DNA of 36,957 nucleotides from Pseudonocardia sp. (GCA_029263115.1 JAJCYC010000107.1:1-36957), one strand, 5' to 3'. Counted from the stretch's first letter, positions 19,110 to 27,718 are shown. Notes: generated from the letters alone by a model not told the origin. Numbers and translations are program-made.

Positions 19110-20776
19110 CCGGTCCGACGTCCGGGCCGACCCCGCCCCGCGCCCCGCGGCGCCCGTCGTTGCTGCGGGCCAGCGGGTCGATGGCGGTGGCCAGCCTGGT
19201 CAGCCGGGTCACCGGTTTCGCCCGGCAGATCACCCTGGTGGCCGCGCTCGGGCTGACCGTGGTGAACGACTCGTACACGGTCGCCAACACCCTGCCCAAC
19301 ATCATCTACGAGCTGCTGCTCGGCGGGGTGCTGTCCAGCGTGATGGTGCCGCTGCTGGTGCGCGCGCAGACCGAGGACGCCGACGGCGGAGAGGAGTACA
19401 TCCGCAAGCTGCTCACCGTGGCCACCGCGGTGCTGGTGGCCGCAACCGCGCTGGCCATGCTGGCCGCACCGCTGCTCACCGCGCTCTACCTGGGCGGCGA
19501 CCCGTTCGGCGGTGCCGGCGACGCGGGCGGTGCGGAGAGCCGGGCCGACCCGGCGTTGGCCACCGCGTTCGCCCTGCTGCTGCTCCCGGAGATCGTCTTC
19601 TACGGGCTGGGCGCGTTGTTCGGCGCGATCCTGAACGCCAAGGGGCTGTTCGGCCCGTTCGCCTGGGCTCCGGTGCTGAACAACGTGGTGATGCTCGCCG
19701 TGCTCGGGGTGTACCTGCTCATGCCCGGCGAGGTGAGCAGCGACCTGTCCGATCCGAAGCTGCTGGTCCTGGGCCTGGGCACCACGTTGGGCATCGTGGT
19801 GCAGGCGCTGGTGCTGCTGCCCGCGCTGCGCCGGGCCGAGGTGCGCTACAAACCGCGCTGGGGCTGGGATGCGAGACTCGGCGAGGCGGGCGGTATGGCG
19901 TTGTGGGTCACCGCGTACGTGCTGGTCGGGCAGGCCGGCTACGTGGTCACCACCCGGGTGGCAGCGGCCGCGAACCCGGGCAGCGTGGCCACCTACACCA
20001 ACGCGTGGTTGCTGCTGCAGGTGCCGTACGGGGTGCTCGGGGTGTCGCTGCTGACCGCGCTGCTGCCCCGGATGAGCCGGTCGGCCGCGGCCGGCCGGGT
20101 GGCCGAGGTGGTGTCCGACCTGTCGCTGGGCGCCCGGTACTCGTGCGTGGCACTGATCCCGGTGAGCGCCCTGATCACCGTGTTCGGCGGGTCGATCGGG
20201 GTGGCGCTGTTCAGCCTGGGCCGCAGCAACCCGGAAGAGGCTGCCCGGCTGGGGCTGACGCTGGCCGTCTCGGCGTTCGGGCTGCTGCCGTTCGCGCTGG
20301 TCATGCTGCAACTGCGGGTGTTCTACGCGATGAAGGACGCGCGCACGCCGACCGTCATCCAGCTGTTCATGGTGGCGGTGAAGGTCCCGATGCTGCTGGC
20401 CTGCCCGGTGCTGTTGGCCCCGGAGCGGGTGGTGCTCGGGCTCGCGGTGGCCAACTCGGCGTCGTTCGTGGTGGGCGCGGTGGTCGGCCAACTGTGGCTG
20501 CGGCACCGGCTCGGGCCGTTGGGCGGGCGGCCGGTGCTGGTCACGATGGCCAAGACCACGGTGGCCGCGGCCACCGGCGCGCTGGCCGGTCTCGGGGTGC
20601 TGGTCGTGCTGCGTGACGGGTTGGCCGGCCAGGTGGCGCCGGTCGCGCTGGCCTGGTTGGTGCTGGCCGCCGGCGGGATGACCGGACTGCTGGTCACCGT
20701 GGCCGGGATGCGGCTGCTGCGGCTGCCCGAGATGGCAGCGGTCTGGGCCCGGCGGCCCGGGCGGCGGAGATGCTGA
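19106..20776 (+). CDS. murJ: Lipid II flippase MurJ (MviN)
   Basis: Polytopic MOP-superfamily flippase moving lipid II across the membrane for peptidoglycan synthesis. From the GTG at 19106 it has 556 residues with about 14 helices. Signature segments: SLVSRVTGFARQITLVAALG, NDSYTVANTLPNIIYELLLGGVLSSVMVPLLVR, GLGALFGAILNAKGLFGPFAWAPVLNN and VFYAMKDARTPT. The start is chosen because it overlaps the DUF6049 stop by GTGA; no strong Shine-Dalgarno is visible, so coupling is likely. Longer frames upstream give only Pro-rich sequence that is antiparallel to nothing recognisable. Unlike mycobacterial MviN (Rv3910), the pseudokinase half is not fused but encoded by the next gene. Confidence 0.93.
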   Translation: MTGPTSGPTPPRAPRRPSLLRASGSMAVASLVSRVTGFARQITLVAALGLTVVNDSYTVANTLPNIIYELLLGGVLSSVMVPLLVRAQTEDADGGEEYIRKLLTVATAVLVAATALAMLAAPLLTALYLGGDPFGGAGDAGGAESRADPALATAFALLLLPEIVFYGLGALFGAILNAKGLFGPFAWAPVLNNVVMLAVLGVYLLMPGEVSSDLSDPKLLVLGLGTTLGIVVQALVLLPALRRAEVRYKPRWGWDARLGEAGGMALWVTAYVLVGQAGYVVTTRVAAAANPGSVATYTNAWLLLQVPYGVLGVSLLTALLPRMSRSAAAGRVAEVVSDLSLGARYSCVALIPVSALITVFGGSIGVALFSLGRSNPEEAARLGLTLAVSAFGLLPFALVMLQLRVFYAMKDARTPTVIQLFMVAVKVPMLLACPVLLAPERVVLGLAVANSASFVVGAVVGQLWLRHRLGPLGGRPVLVTMAKTTVAAATGALAGLGVLVVLRDGLAGQVAPVALAWLVLAAGGMTGLLVTVAGMRLLRLPEMAAVWARRPGRRRC

Positions 20777-20895
20777 TCCGGCCGCGACATCCGCCCGGGT
20801 CACGGTGCGGTCGCCGCCGGGTAACTGGGGTGGATCGGCAGGTGACGTCCCCGTCTCGGGTGCGCGCGGAACCGCCGATTCGGCCCTGACTGACG

Positions 20896-20901
20896 TAGGC
20901 T
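20896..20901 (+). promoter_or_regulatory. Candidate -10 element of pseudokinase gene
   Basis: TAGGCT about 44 bases before the GTG at 20945; transcription starting near 20908 would give a leader of about 37 bases containing the ggaggggc ribosome site. Confidence 0.4.
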
Positions 20902-20944
20902 GGCGTCGGCCAGTCGTGTCGGTCACCGGGGGAGGGGCAACGGC

Positions 20945-22492
20945 GTGAGTGCGAACCCGGACAGCCGTCCCGCCGCGATGATCGACACCGAGTGGGGCGT
21001 GATCGCCGGCCGCTACGAACTGCTGGCCCGGATGGGCATCGACACCTCCGTGCACGCCGTCTACTGGCGGGCCCGCGACACCATCCTGCAGCGCGACGTC
21101 GGGCTGACCATGCTGCTGCGCGCCGGCGAGCCGGGCGAGAGCGACCGGGCCGACGAGATGGTCGACCGGGCCCTGCGTTGGGGCCGGTTCGCCGAGCCCG
21201 GCTGCGCCCGCCTGCTCGACGTGATGCGCCGCGACAACGGCACCCTGCCCGACGACATGCTCGGGCTGGCCGTCACCGAGTGGGTGGCCGGACAGAGCCT
21301 CGCCGAGGCGGTCGGCGACGGTCCGCTGCGCACCACCGCCGTGCTGGGCATGCTCGACCCGTTGGCCCAGGCCGCCGAGGCCGCGCACCGCCAGGGCCTG
21401 GTGCTCGGCTGCGTGCATCCGCAACGGATCCGGTTCACCCCCGAGGGCGGCGCGCGGTTGGCGTTCGCGATGCCGCCGCCGGCCGCCACCCCGGCCGACG
21501 ACGTGCGCGCCCCCGCCGCCACCCTCTACACCCTGCTGACCGGGCACTGGCCGCTGTCCGGCACCGACGCGGAGCTCGCCGGGCTGGCTGCGGCCCCTCG
21601 CGACGTGCAGGACGTGGTCGTGCCGCCGGGCATCCTGCGCCCCGGTCTGTCGCTGGAGGTCTCGGCGCTGACCCTGGGCGCGCTGGGCGCGGGCGGGCCG
21701 CACGGTCGGGTGCACACGGCCGCCGCGGTACACAAGGTGGTCACCGAACTGCTGACCACCGAGCAGGAGGCGGCGCTGCTGCCACCGGCCGACGACGGCG
21801 CGCCGCCGGGCACCGACGAGGTGTGGCACGACGACGGTGCCCCGGGCCCGGAGGTCGACCCGGACCGGCGGCGCAAGCTGCGGATCGGCATGGGCGGGCT
21901 CGGCCTGGCCGCCGCGGTGGTGATCGTGTACGTGCTGATCCAGCTGGGGTCGATGTTCGGGTTCACCCCGTCCTCGGCGCCGCGGATCGTGGTGACCAAC
22001 CCGCAGGTGCCCGGCGCGCCCGTCGCGGGCGCTCCCGACCAGGCCCTGTCCGGCGTGGTGCTCCCCGCCTCGACCACGGTGTTCGCCCCGGCCGGCGATC
22101 CGGACAACACCGGGCGGGCGGCCCGGGCGGTGGACGGCGACCCCACCTCGAGTTGGAGCACCTTCACCTACCGGCAGCCGTTCCCGGCGCTCAAGTCCGG
22201 CGTGGGACTGATGGTCTCCTTCGCCTCGCCGGTGCAGCTGTCCCGGCTGACGATCACCTCGCCGAGCCGGGGCAGCCGCATCGAGATCCGTTCGGCACCG
22301 ACGGCGGACGTGCCGCTGGCCCAGACCGTGCTGATCGGCACCACCAGCCTGGAGGAGCGGGAGACCCCGGTGCCGATGGCCGGCAGCCAGCCCGTGCAGC
22401 ACCTGCTGTTGTGGATCACCGAGCTGGGTGGCGGCGATGGGCAGAACGTCACCGAGATCTTCGACGTGCGGTTCGAGCGAGCGCTCGGCTGA
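20945..22492 (+). CDS. Membrane pseudokinase with discoidin-like domain (MviN C-terminal type)
   Basis: Single-span membrane protein of 515 residues corresponding to the C-terminal half of mycobacterial MviN. Residues about 18-240 form a protein-kinase fold without catalytic residues: VGLTMLL stands where the VAIK Lys should be, GCVHPQRIRF replaces the HRD loop and LAFAMPPP replaces DFG. A helix spans about 315-340 ([24 protein letters not shown]). The outer part (about 370-515) has NTGRAARAVDGDPTSSWST, typical of a discoidin/F5-F8 carbohydrate-binding fold. In mycobacteria the pseudokinase, once phosphorylated by PknB, recruits FhaA and regulates MurJ; a similar role is inferred. Start GTG 20945 has gggaggggc eight bases upstream. 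Confidence 0.88.
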   Translation: MSANPDSRPAAMIDTEWGVIAGRYELLARMGIDTSVHAVYWRARDTILQRDVGLTMLLRAGEPGESDRADEMVDRALRWGRFAEPGCARLLDVMRRDNGTLPDDMLGLAVTEWVAGQSLAEAVGDGPLRTTAVLGMLDPLAQAAEAAHRQGLVLGCVHPQRIRFTPEGGARLAFAMPPPAATPADDVRAPAATLYTLLTGHWPLSGTDAELAGLAAAPRDVQDVVVPPGILRPGLSLEVSALTLGALGAGGPHGRVHTAAAVHKVVTELLTTEQEAALLPPADDGAPPGTDEVWHDDGAPGPEVDPDRRRKLRIGMGGLGLAAAVVIVYVLIQLGSMFGFTPSSAPRIVVTNPQVPGAPVAGAPDQALSGVVLPASTTVFAPAGDPDNTGRAARAVDGDPTSSWSTFTYRQPFPALKSGVGLMVSFASPVQLSRLTITSPSRGSRIEIRSAPTADVPLAQTVLIGTTSLEERETPVPMAGSQPVQHLLLWITELGGGDGQNVTEIFDVRFERALG

Positions 22493-22578
22493 TCGCCGGG
22501 CCTGGCTCCCAAAACCCTGTTCACCGCGCGGCGGGTGCCGGTTCCGCCATTCCACCCCACCGCCGCCGGCCCGCGGCC

Positions 22579-22584
22579 TAACCT
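22579..22584 (+). promoter_or_regulatory. -10 element, leaderless start of sigM
   Basis: TAACCT ends six bases before the ATG at 22591 with no Shine-Dalgarno. I see no ECF-type GGAAC/CGTC pair at a normal distance, so autoregulation by SigM is not supported here. Confidence 0.6.
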
Positions 22585-22590
22585 CGGCCC

Positions 22591-23151
22591 ATGATCCGCT
22601 CGGACCGCGAGTTGCTGGCCGCACACCTGGCCGGCGACCTGGGGGCGTTCCACGAGCTGGTCGGCCGGTTCTCCGCCCAGCTGTGGCGGATCGCGCGCAG
22701 CCAGTTGAGCAGCCCGGAGGACGCCGACGAGGCGGTGCAGGACACTCTGGTCCGGGCCCATCAGGGCGCCGCGCGGTTCCGCGGCGACTGCTCGGTGACG
22801 ACCTGGCTGACCAAGATCCTGATCAACGTCTGCCTGGACCGCCACCGGCACGACATGCGCCGACCGTCGGTGCCGTTGCCCGCGCACGCGATCGACGAGC
22901 TGGCCGACCGGCACGACCGCACCGCCGCCACCGACACCCGGCTGGACCTGCTGAAGGCGCTCGACTCGTTGCCCCTGGAGCAGCGGCTGCCGATCATGCT
23001 GGTCGGGATGCACGGGTTCCCACTCGCCGAGGTGTCCACCATCCTGGGGGTCCCGGTGGGCACCGTGAAGAGCCGCTGTGCCCGGGGTCGCGCCAGGTTG
23101 CAGGACCTGTTGCGGGTACCCACCACCGAGGTCGAGGAGGTTGCCCGGTGA
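22591..23151 (+). CDS. sigM: ECF RNA polymerase sigma factor SigM
   Basis: Alternative sigma factor of 186 residues with the ECF layout. Region 2 (about 20-90) contains FHELVGRFSAQLWRIARSQL, DADEAVQDTLVRAHQGAARFRGDCSVTTWLTKILINVCLDRHRH; region 4 (about 118-175) contains ALDSLPLEQRLPIMLVGMHGFPLAEVSTILGVPVGTVKSRCARGRARLQ. Position between the MurJ pseudokinase and an anti-sigma gene followed by trxB-trxA matches Rv3911 (SigM). The ATG at 22591 has a leaderless -10. The stop overlaps the next gene by GTGA. The regulon cannot be read here. Confidence 0.93.
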   Translation: MIRSDRELLAAHLAGDLGAFHELVGRFSAQLWRIARSQLSSPEDADEAVQDTLVRAHQGAARFRGDCSVTTWLTKILINVCLDRHRHDMRRPSVPLPAHAIDELADRHDRTAATDTRLDLLKALDSLPLEQRLPIMLVGMHGFPLAEVSTILGVPVGTVKSRCARGRARLQDLLRVPTTEVEEVAR

Positions 23152-23846
23152 GCCCCGTCTCCGACTCCGACCGAACCCAGCCGGCCGACCGACCCGCCGA
23201 CCGGCCCGCGACGGGCGCTCCGGCCCTCCGCCCGGGCCCGACCACCGAGCTGACCACCGAGCTGCGTCGGCTGTTTGCCGGTACCGCGCCGGCCGACCCG
23301 GAGCCGGAGCGGGTGAGCCGCTGGAAGGCCACCCTCGATCGGCTGCCGCCTCCGGAGTCGTCGGCGACCGGACCCAGCGCCGCCGGCACCCGCACCCGCA
23401 CCGCCCGCGCCCCCGGCACCCGCCCGGGACCGCGCACCGCACTGCCACGCACCGCACTGCTCGCCGCTGCGTTGGTCGCTGTGGCACTGCTCGGCTACCC
23501 CGCGGACTCCCGGTCCCCCGGAAGCGGAACCGGCACCGGAACCGGCGCGCTCCCGGGGCCACCCGGCGCGCCGCTGTTGCTGACCCGAGCGCAGCTGCCC
23601 ACCGCCGCGGTGACCGGCCACGACCTGGGAGCCTTGCGGGACCCGGTCACCCGCGCTTCCTGCCTGGCCCGGGTCGGCGAGCACGGAGAGCCGCTCGGCG
23701 GTCGTCCGGTGATCCTGGACGGCACGCCGGGCATCCTGCTCGCGCTACCCACCGGCCGGGTGGGTCGCATCCGGCTGCTGGTGGTCGACCCGGGCTGCGG
23801 GCCGGGCCGGGCGACGGTGCTGGCCGACCAGACGGTCGGGCGCTGA
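23148..23846 (+). CDS. Probable membrane anti-sigma factor for SigM
   Basis: Protein of 232 residues translationally coupled to sigM (GTGA overlap). N-terminal residues 1-80 are cytoplasmic, with ELTTELRRLFAGTAPADPEPERVSRWKATLDRL as the likely sigma-binding part; one helix spans about 99-116 (LPRTALLAAALVAVALLGYP); the outer domain (about 140-232) has a PLLLTRAQLPTAAVTGHDLGALRDPVTRASCLARVG segment with two Cys overall (C184 region and DPGCGPG). No zinc-binding HxxxCxxC motif is visible, so it is not a classic ZAS anti-sigma. It fills the Rv3912 position. The assignment rests mainly on context and topology. Confidence 0.75.
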   Translation: MSPVSDSDRTQPADRPADRPATGAPALRPGPTTELTTELRRLFAGTAPADPEPERVSRWKATLDRLPPPESSATGPSAAGTRTRTARAPGTRPGPRTALPRTALLAAALVAVALLGYPADSRSPGSGTGTGTGALPGPPGAPLLLTRAQLPTAAVTGHDLGALRDPVTRASCLARVGEHGEPLGGRPVILDGTPGILLALPTGRVGRIRLLVVDPGCGPGRATVLADQTVGR

Positions 23847-23907
23847 GGCACCGACCTGCCCGGAGGACCACCCGGTCCACCCCGGCCGGAGCGCCGCCCG
23901 AGCCCGG

Positions 23908-23934
23908 GGGAATGCCGACTCCTAGGATCGCGTT
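23908..23934 (+). promoter_or_regulatory. SigR/SigH-type promoter of trxB
   Basis: GGGAAT (23908-23913) followed after exactly 18 bases by GTT (23932-23934), the SigR (Streptomyces)/SigH (Mycobacterium) consensus GGAAT-N18-GTT known to drive trxB under thiol-oxidative stress. A TAGGAT (23923-23928) between them may be an overlapping housekeeping -10. Confidence 0.75.
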
Positions 23935-24004
23935 GATGACCGCGTAGGCGCCCGCCGGACGTACCGGCCGGGCGCGGACGGCAACACCGACGGAGATGGA
24001 CGTG

Positions 24005-25006
24005 ATGAGCGGCGACGTGCGCGACCTGGTGATCATCGGTTCGGGTCCGGCGGGCTACACGGCGGCGGTCTACGCCGCGCGGGCCCAGCTCGAGCCGCTG
24101 GTGTTCGAGGGCAGCCAGTTCGGTGGCGCGCTGATGACCACCACCGAGGTGGAGAACTACCCCGGCTTCACCGACGGCATCATGGGCCCGGAGCTGATGG
24201 AGCAGATGCGCGGGCAGGCCAAACGGTTCGGCGCCGAACTGCGCGCCGAGGACGTCGAGACGGTCGACCTCACCGGGCCGGTCAAGCGGGTCACCGCGAA
24301 CGGGACCACGTACGAGGCCCGCGCGGTGATCCTGGCGATGGGCGCGGCCGCCCGCTACCTGGGCGTTCCCGGCGAGCAGGAGCTGCTCGGGCGCGGGGTG
24401 AGCTCGTGCGCCACCTGCGACGGGTTCTTCTTCCGCGACCACGACATCGCGGTGGTCGGCGGCGGCGACTCGGCGATGGAGGAGGCCACCTTCCTCACCC
24501 GGTTCGCCCGCAGCGTGACGATCGTGCACCGGCGCGACGAGTTCCGGGCGTCGAAGATCATGCTGGAGCGGGCGAAGAACGACCCGAAGATCCGCTGGCG
24601 CACCGGCGTCACGGTGTCCGAGGTGCTGCGCTCCGAGCAGGGCGCGGTCGGCGGGCTGCGACTGGCCGAGCTGGCCACCGGCGAGGAGTCCACCCTGGAC
24701 GTCACCGCGATGTTCGTGGCGATCGGGCACGACCCGCGCAGCGAACTCGTCCGCGGCCAGCTGGACACCGACGAGGAGGGCTACCTGCTCACCGAGTCGC
24801 CCAGCACCTACACCCGCATCCCCGGGGTGTTCGCCGCCGGCGACCTGGTCGACCGCACCTACCGCCAGGCGATCACCGCCGCGGGCTCGGGCTGCGCCGC
24901 CGCCATCGACGCCGAGCGCTGGCTGGCCGAGCGCCCGGTGCCGCCGGAGTTCGCCGGCGGCGGGTACAGCGCGGCCGGCGCCGCTGCGGCCACCCCCGCC
25001 CCCTGA
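24005..25006 (+). CDS. trxB: Thioredoxin reductase
   Basis: Cytoplasmic FAD/NADPH enzyme that reduces thioredoxin. From the ATG at 24005 it has 333 residues. Visible: FAD-binding [12 protein letters not shown] near the N-terminus, redox-active CATC (Cys135, Cys138) in [16 protein letters not shown]-binding [21 protein letters not shown], and the C-terminal FAD motif [23 protein letters not shown]. Ggag at 23992-23995 is placed for ATG 24005 (nine bases) or GTG 24002 (six); the ATG at 23996 is too close. The last 20 residues are an Ala-rich tail. It is followed by trxA after 56 bases. Confidence 0.96.
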   Translation: MSGDVRDLVIIGSGPAGYTAAVYAARAQLEPLVFEGSQFGGALMTTTEVENYPGFTDGIMGPELMEQMRGQAKRFGAELRAEDVETVDLTGPVKRVTANGTTYEARAVILAMGAAARYLGVPGEQELLGRGVSSCATCDGFFFRDHDIAVVGGGDSAMEEATFLTRFARSVTIVHRRDEFRASKIMLERAKNDPKIRWRTGVTVSEVLRSEQGAVGGLRLAELATGEESTLDVTAMFVAIGHDPRSELVRGQLDTDEEGYLLTESPSTYTRIPGVFAAGDLVDRTYRQAITAAGSGCAAAIDAERWLAERPVPPEFAGGGYSAAGAAAATPAP

Positions 25007-25062
25007 TCCCGCCGGTATCCCCGACCCGCTACGACGCAGCACCGACAGGAGATGGAGCACCG

Positions 25063-25389
25063 ATGGCCAACACCGTGAACGTCACCGACGACTCGTTCAA
25101 GGACGACGTACTCAACAGCGGCAAGACAGTGCTGGTGGACTTCTGGGCCACCTGGTGCGGGCCGTGCCGGATGGTGGCACCGGTGCTCGACGAGATCGCC
25201 GGCGAGCATGCCGAGACGCTCACCGTCGCCAAGCTGGACATCGACGCCAACCCGGCCACCGCCCGGGACTACCAGGTCATGTCGATCCCCACCATGATCG
25301 TTTTTCAGGACGGGAAGCCGGTCAAGCAGATCGTCGGGGCCAAGCCCAAGGCCGCCCTGTTGCAGGACCTGGCGGAGTACCTGTCCTGA
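25063..25389 (+). CDS. trxA: Thioredoxin
   Basis: Small cytoplasmic disulfide reductase of 108 residues. The active site WCGPC lies in TVLVDFWATWCGPCRMVAPVLDEIA, and the cis-Pro loop SIPTMIVFQDGKPV is present, as is the buried Asp in VDFWA. Length and spacing are standard. The ATG at 25063 has ggag five bases upstream. It is reduced by the TrxB encoded just before it and shares its promoter, since no separate promoter is seen in the 56-base gap; a strong terminator follows. Confidence 0.97.
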   Translation: MANTVNVTDDSFKDDVLNSGKTVLVDFWATWCGPCRMVAPVLDEIAGEHAETLTVAKLDIDANPATARDYQVMSIPTMIVFQDGKPVKQIVGAKPKAALLQDLAEYLS

Positions 25390-25400
25390 CCCGGACCGGA

Positions 25401-25457
25401 CCCGGACGGCCACCACCCTGCGCGACGACGTCCACGCGCAGTGATGGGCCGTCCGGG
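25401..25457 (+). terminator. Two-part terminator after trxB-trxA
   Basis: Outer 11-bp stem cccggacggcc/ggccgtccggg and inner 7-bp stem ctgcgcg/cgcgcag, beginning 12 bases after the trxA stop. Confidence 0.8.
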
Positions 25458-25582
25458 GGCACCCGCTGGCTACCCCGATCGGGCAAGGCACAATAGGGCG
25501 CCGGGGTCGCGCCATGGAGCCGGCGGGGCGCGGAGGCCACGCCAGACCGGTGTCCGCGCGAGTCTCAGCGAGCGAGGGGTGC

Positions 25583-26734
25583 ATGCAGCTACTGCGCGCA
25601 GGGGCTAGCGGTCCGGCCGTCGCCGAGGTGCGGTGTGCGTTGCGCTCGTTCGGGCTGCTGCCGCCGGTCGCCTCCGGGGTGCCCGACGATCGCTACGACA
25701 GCGCGGTGGAGCACGCAGTGCGGGCCTTCCAGCAGCGCCGCGGACTGATCACCGACGGCATCGTCGGCCCCGCCACCTACCGGGCCCTGCGCGAGGCCCG
25801 CTGGACCCTCGGCGACCGTATGCTCGGACTGATGATCTCCGCGCCGATGGCCGGGGACGACGTCCGCACGCTGCAGGAACGGCTGCTGGAGCTCGGGTTC
25901 GACCCTGGCCGCCCGGCCGGGGTGTTCGACCCGCAGACCGAGCAGGCGCTGCGCAAGTTCCAGCGCGAGTACGGGCTGATCCAGGATGGCATCTGCGGGC
26001 CGGCGACCCTGCGGGCGCTGCGCCAGCTGGGCCGGAAGGTGACTGGTGGGCGGCCGGCGCTGCTGCGCGAGCAGGAGCGGGTGCGCCGGGCCGGACCGCG
26101 GCTGCGGGGCAAGCGGATTGTGATCGACGCCGGGCACGGTGGGCCCGACCGCGGCGTCTCGTTGGCCGGGGTGGCCGAGGCGGACCTGATGTGGGACCTG
26201 GCCCGCCGGCTGGAGGGCCGGATGGCCGCCACCGGGATGGAGGCGCTGCTGTCCCGGGGCGAGCACGGGTGCCCGGCGGAGCCGGACCGGGCGGCGTTCG
26301 CCAACGCCGCCGACGCCGACCTGGTGCTGTCGCTGCACACCGACGCCAACCGCAGCATGCACGCCGAGGGGCTGGCCACCTTCCACTTCGGCACCGGCGA
26401 GGGCGTCAGCTCCACCGTCGGTGAGGCACTCGCCGGGCTGATCCACCGTGAGCTGGTGGCCCGCACCCGGATGCTCGACTGCGGCGTGCAGCCCCGCACC
26501 TGGGAGATGCTGCGGCTGACCCGGATGCCCGCGGTGCGCATCGAGGTCGGCTACCTGACCAATCTCGGTGATCGGCGCAAGCTGCTCGACCCGGTGTTCC
26601 GGGACGTGGTGGCCGAGGGAATCCTGGTCGCGGTGAAGCGGCTGTACCTGCTCGGACAGGACGACCAACCGACGGGCACGTTCACCTTCTCCGACGTGCT
26701 GGCCCGCGAGCTGGCCCGGGCCGACACCGTCTGA
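25583..26734 (+). CDS. cwlM: CwlM-type N-acetylmuramoyl-L-alanine amidase homologue
   Basis: Protein of 383 residues with two peptidoglycan-binding domains (about 5-68, ending GLITDGIVGPATYRALR, and 85-155, with GLIQDGICGPATLRALR) and an Amidase_3 domain (about 178-360). Zinc ligands and catalytic residues appear kept: DAGHGGPDRG, Glu in GVAEADLMWDLA, SLHTDAN and RIEVGYLTN. No signal peptide is seen. In mycobacteria CwlM stays in the cytoplasm and, phosphorylated by PknB near its C-terminus, activates MurA; the C-terminal PTGTFTF is the corresponding Thr-rich segment. The ATG at 25583 has gagggg close upstream; an in-frame ATG at 25514 would add 23 residues. Confidence 0.92.
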   Translation: MQLLRAGASGPAVAEVRCALRSFGLLPPVASGVPDDRYDSAVEHAVRAFQQRRGLITDGIVGPATYRALREARWTLGDRMLGLMISAPMAGDDVRTLQERLLELGFDPGRPAGVFDPQTEQALRKFQREYGLIQDGICGPATLRALRQLGRKVTGGRPALLREQERVRRAGPRLRGKRIVIDAGHGGPDRGVSLAGVAEADLMWDLARRLEGRMAATGMEALLSRGEHGCPAEPDRAAFANAADADLVLSLHTDANRSMHAEGLATFHFGTGEGVSSTVGEALAGLIHRELVARTRMLDCGVQPRTWEMLRLTRMPAVRIEVGYLTNLGDRRKLLDPVFRDVVAEGILVAVKRLYLLGQDDQPTGTFTFSDVLARELARADTV

Positions 26735-26755
26735 GCCTCGTCACTGCGGCCCGCT

Positions 26756-26796
26756 GGCTCAGCGTGTCGGGGGCTCAGCGTGTCGGGGGCTCAGCG
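26756..26796. repeat. 16-bp tandem repeat across GNAT stop codon
   Basis: Unit ggctcagcgtgtcggg repeated 2.6 times (26756-26771, 26772-26787, partial to 26796). Read on the minus strand each unit carries TGA, and the first of these is the stop of the GNAT gene. Confidence 0.85.
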
Positions 26797-27453
26797 CACC
26801 GGCGCGCGCAGCGGCATCGGTGACACCGTCGGCAACGCCCCGCTGCTCTGCGTCGGGATGGTGATCTCGCCGAGTAGCCGCTCCAGGGCCGCCTCGACGT
26901 CTTCCTTCCAGCTCAGCGCACTGGTCAGCTCCAGCCGCAACCGGGGCCAGCGCTGGTGGGCCCGGATCGTCTTGAACCCGACCGAGAGCAGGAAGTCGGC
27001 CGGGATCACGCAGTGCCCGTCCGGGGTGGGGGCCGCGTCACCGAAGGCCTCGATGGCCTTCACGCCGCGCCGGGTGAGATCCCGCGCGACGGCCTGGACG
27101 AGCATCCGGCCGATTCCGGCGCCGGACTTCTCCGGCAGCACCGCCACCGCGGTGAGCAGGACGGCGTCGTGGCTGACCGGGCCGGTGGGGAAAGCACTCG
27201 ATCGCGGGATGGCCGCCGGTGGGGCGTACACCGCGTATCCGGCGGGCACGCCGTCCAGGTGCACGATCTTGCCGCACGAGCCCCACTCCAGCAGCACGCT
27301 GGACAGCCAGGCTTCCTTCTCCAGTTCGAGGTTGCCGTACTCGGCCGCCTGCTCACCCAGACGGGGTGACAGTTCCCAGAAGACGCACCGGCGACACCGC
27401 TTGGGAAGCTCGTCGAGGTTGTCGAGCGTGAGACCGACCACAGACGTCGACAC
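26791..27453 (-). CDS. GNAT family N-acetyltransferase (Rv3916c-like)
   Basis: Predicted cytoplasmic acetyltransferase of 220 residues. The N-terminal LPKRCRRCVFWELSPRLG is characteristic of this actinobacterial group. The GNAT core is visible as AVLLTAVAVLPEKSGAGIGRMLVQAVARDLTRRGVKAIEAFG (acetyl-CoA loop in GAGIGR), then CVIPADFLLSVGFKTIRAHQRWPRLRLEL. Substrate unknown. The GTG at 27453 has ggaggg nine bases upstream; an ATG eight bases earlier is out of frame. It converges on cwlM, the same order as Rv3915-Rv3916c, and lies next to the par region. Confidence 0.88.
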   Translation of the reverse strand: MSTSVVGLTLDNLDELPKRCRRCVFWELSPRLGEQAAEYGNLELEKEAWLSSVLLEWGSCGKIVHLDGVPAGYAVYAPPAAIPRSSAFPTGPVSHDAVLLTAVAVLPEKSGAGIGRMLVQAVARDLTRRGVKAIEAFGDAAPTPDGHCVIPADFLLSVGFKTIRAHQRWPRLRLELTSALSWKEDVEAALERLLGEITIPTQSSGALPTVSPMPLRAPVR

Positions 27454-27674
27454 GTGCTCATGCCCTCCGTGACGCCGTGGTCGGACTCGGCTCTGGCCCG
27501 GGGGCCGCCACCCAGTCCGGTGGTCAATCACCCGAAGCGCCTTTTGACGAGCATAGATCGATCCAGCTGAGCTGGGAACCGGCGTTCCCCCACCGGTCGT
27601 TCCCGGTCGCCGAAGGGTACCTGCCGCAACACCGGAGCCGCCGCGGGTCGCCAGGACCACTCGATGAGGTGGAT

Positions 27675-27680
27675 TAGACT
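27675..27680 (+). promoter_or_regulatory. -10 element of aminotransferase gene
   Basis: TAGACT 38 bases before the GTG at 27719; gives a short leader that contains the ggag ribosome site at 27707-27710. Confidence 0.45.
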
Positions 27681-27718
27681 CCGACCAGACCTGCCCCCGA
27701 GCCACCGGAGCGTGCAGC

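Noticed and set aside
20868..20896. SigM-type promoter (GGAAC...CGT) before the pseudokinase gene
   Set aside because: The spacing between the two elements is 21 bases, longer than the usual 16-18.
18131..22624. Open frame of about 1500 codons on the minus strand
   Set aside because: It is antisense to DUF6049, murJ and the pseudokinase gene, is Arg/Gln/His/Gly-rich low-complexity sequence and has no domain; it is a product of high GC codon bias.
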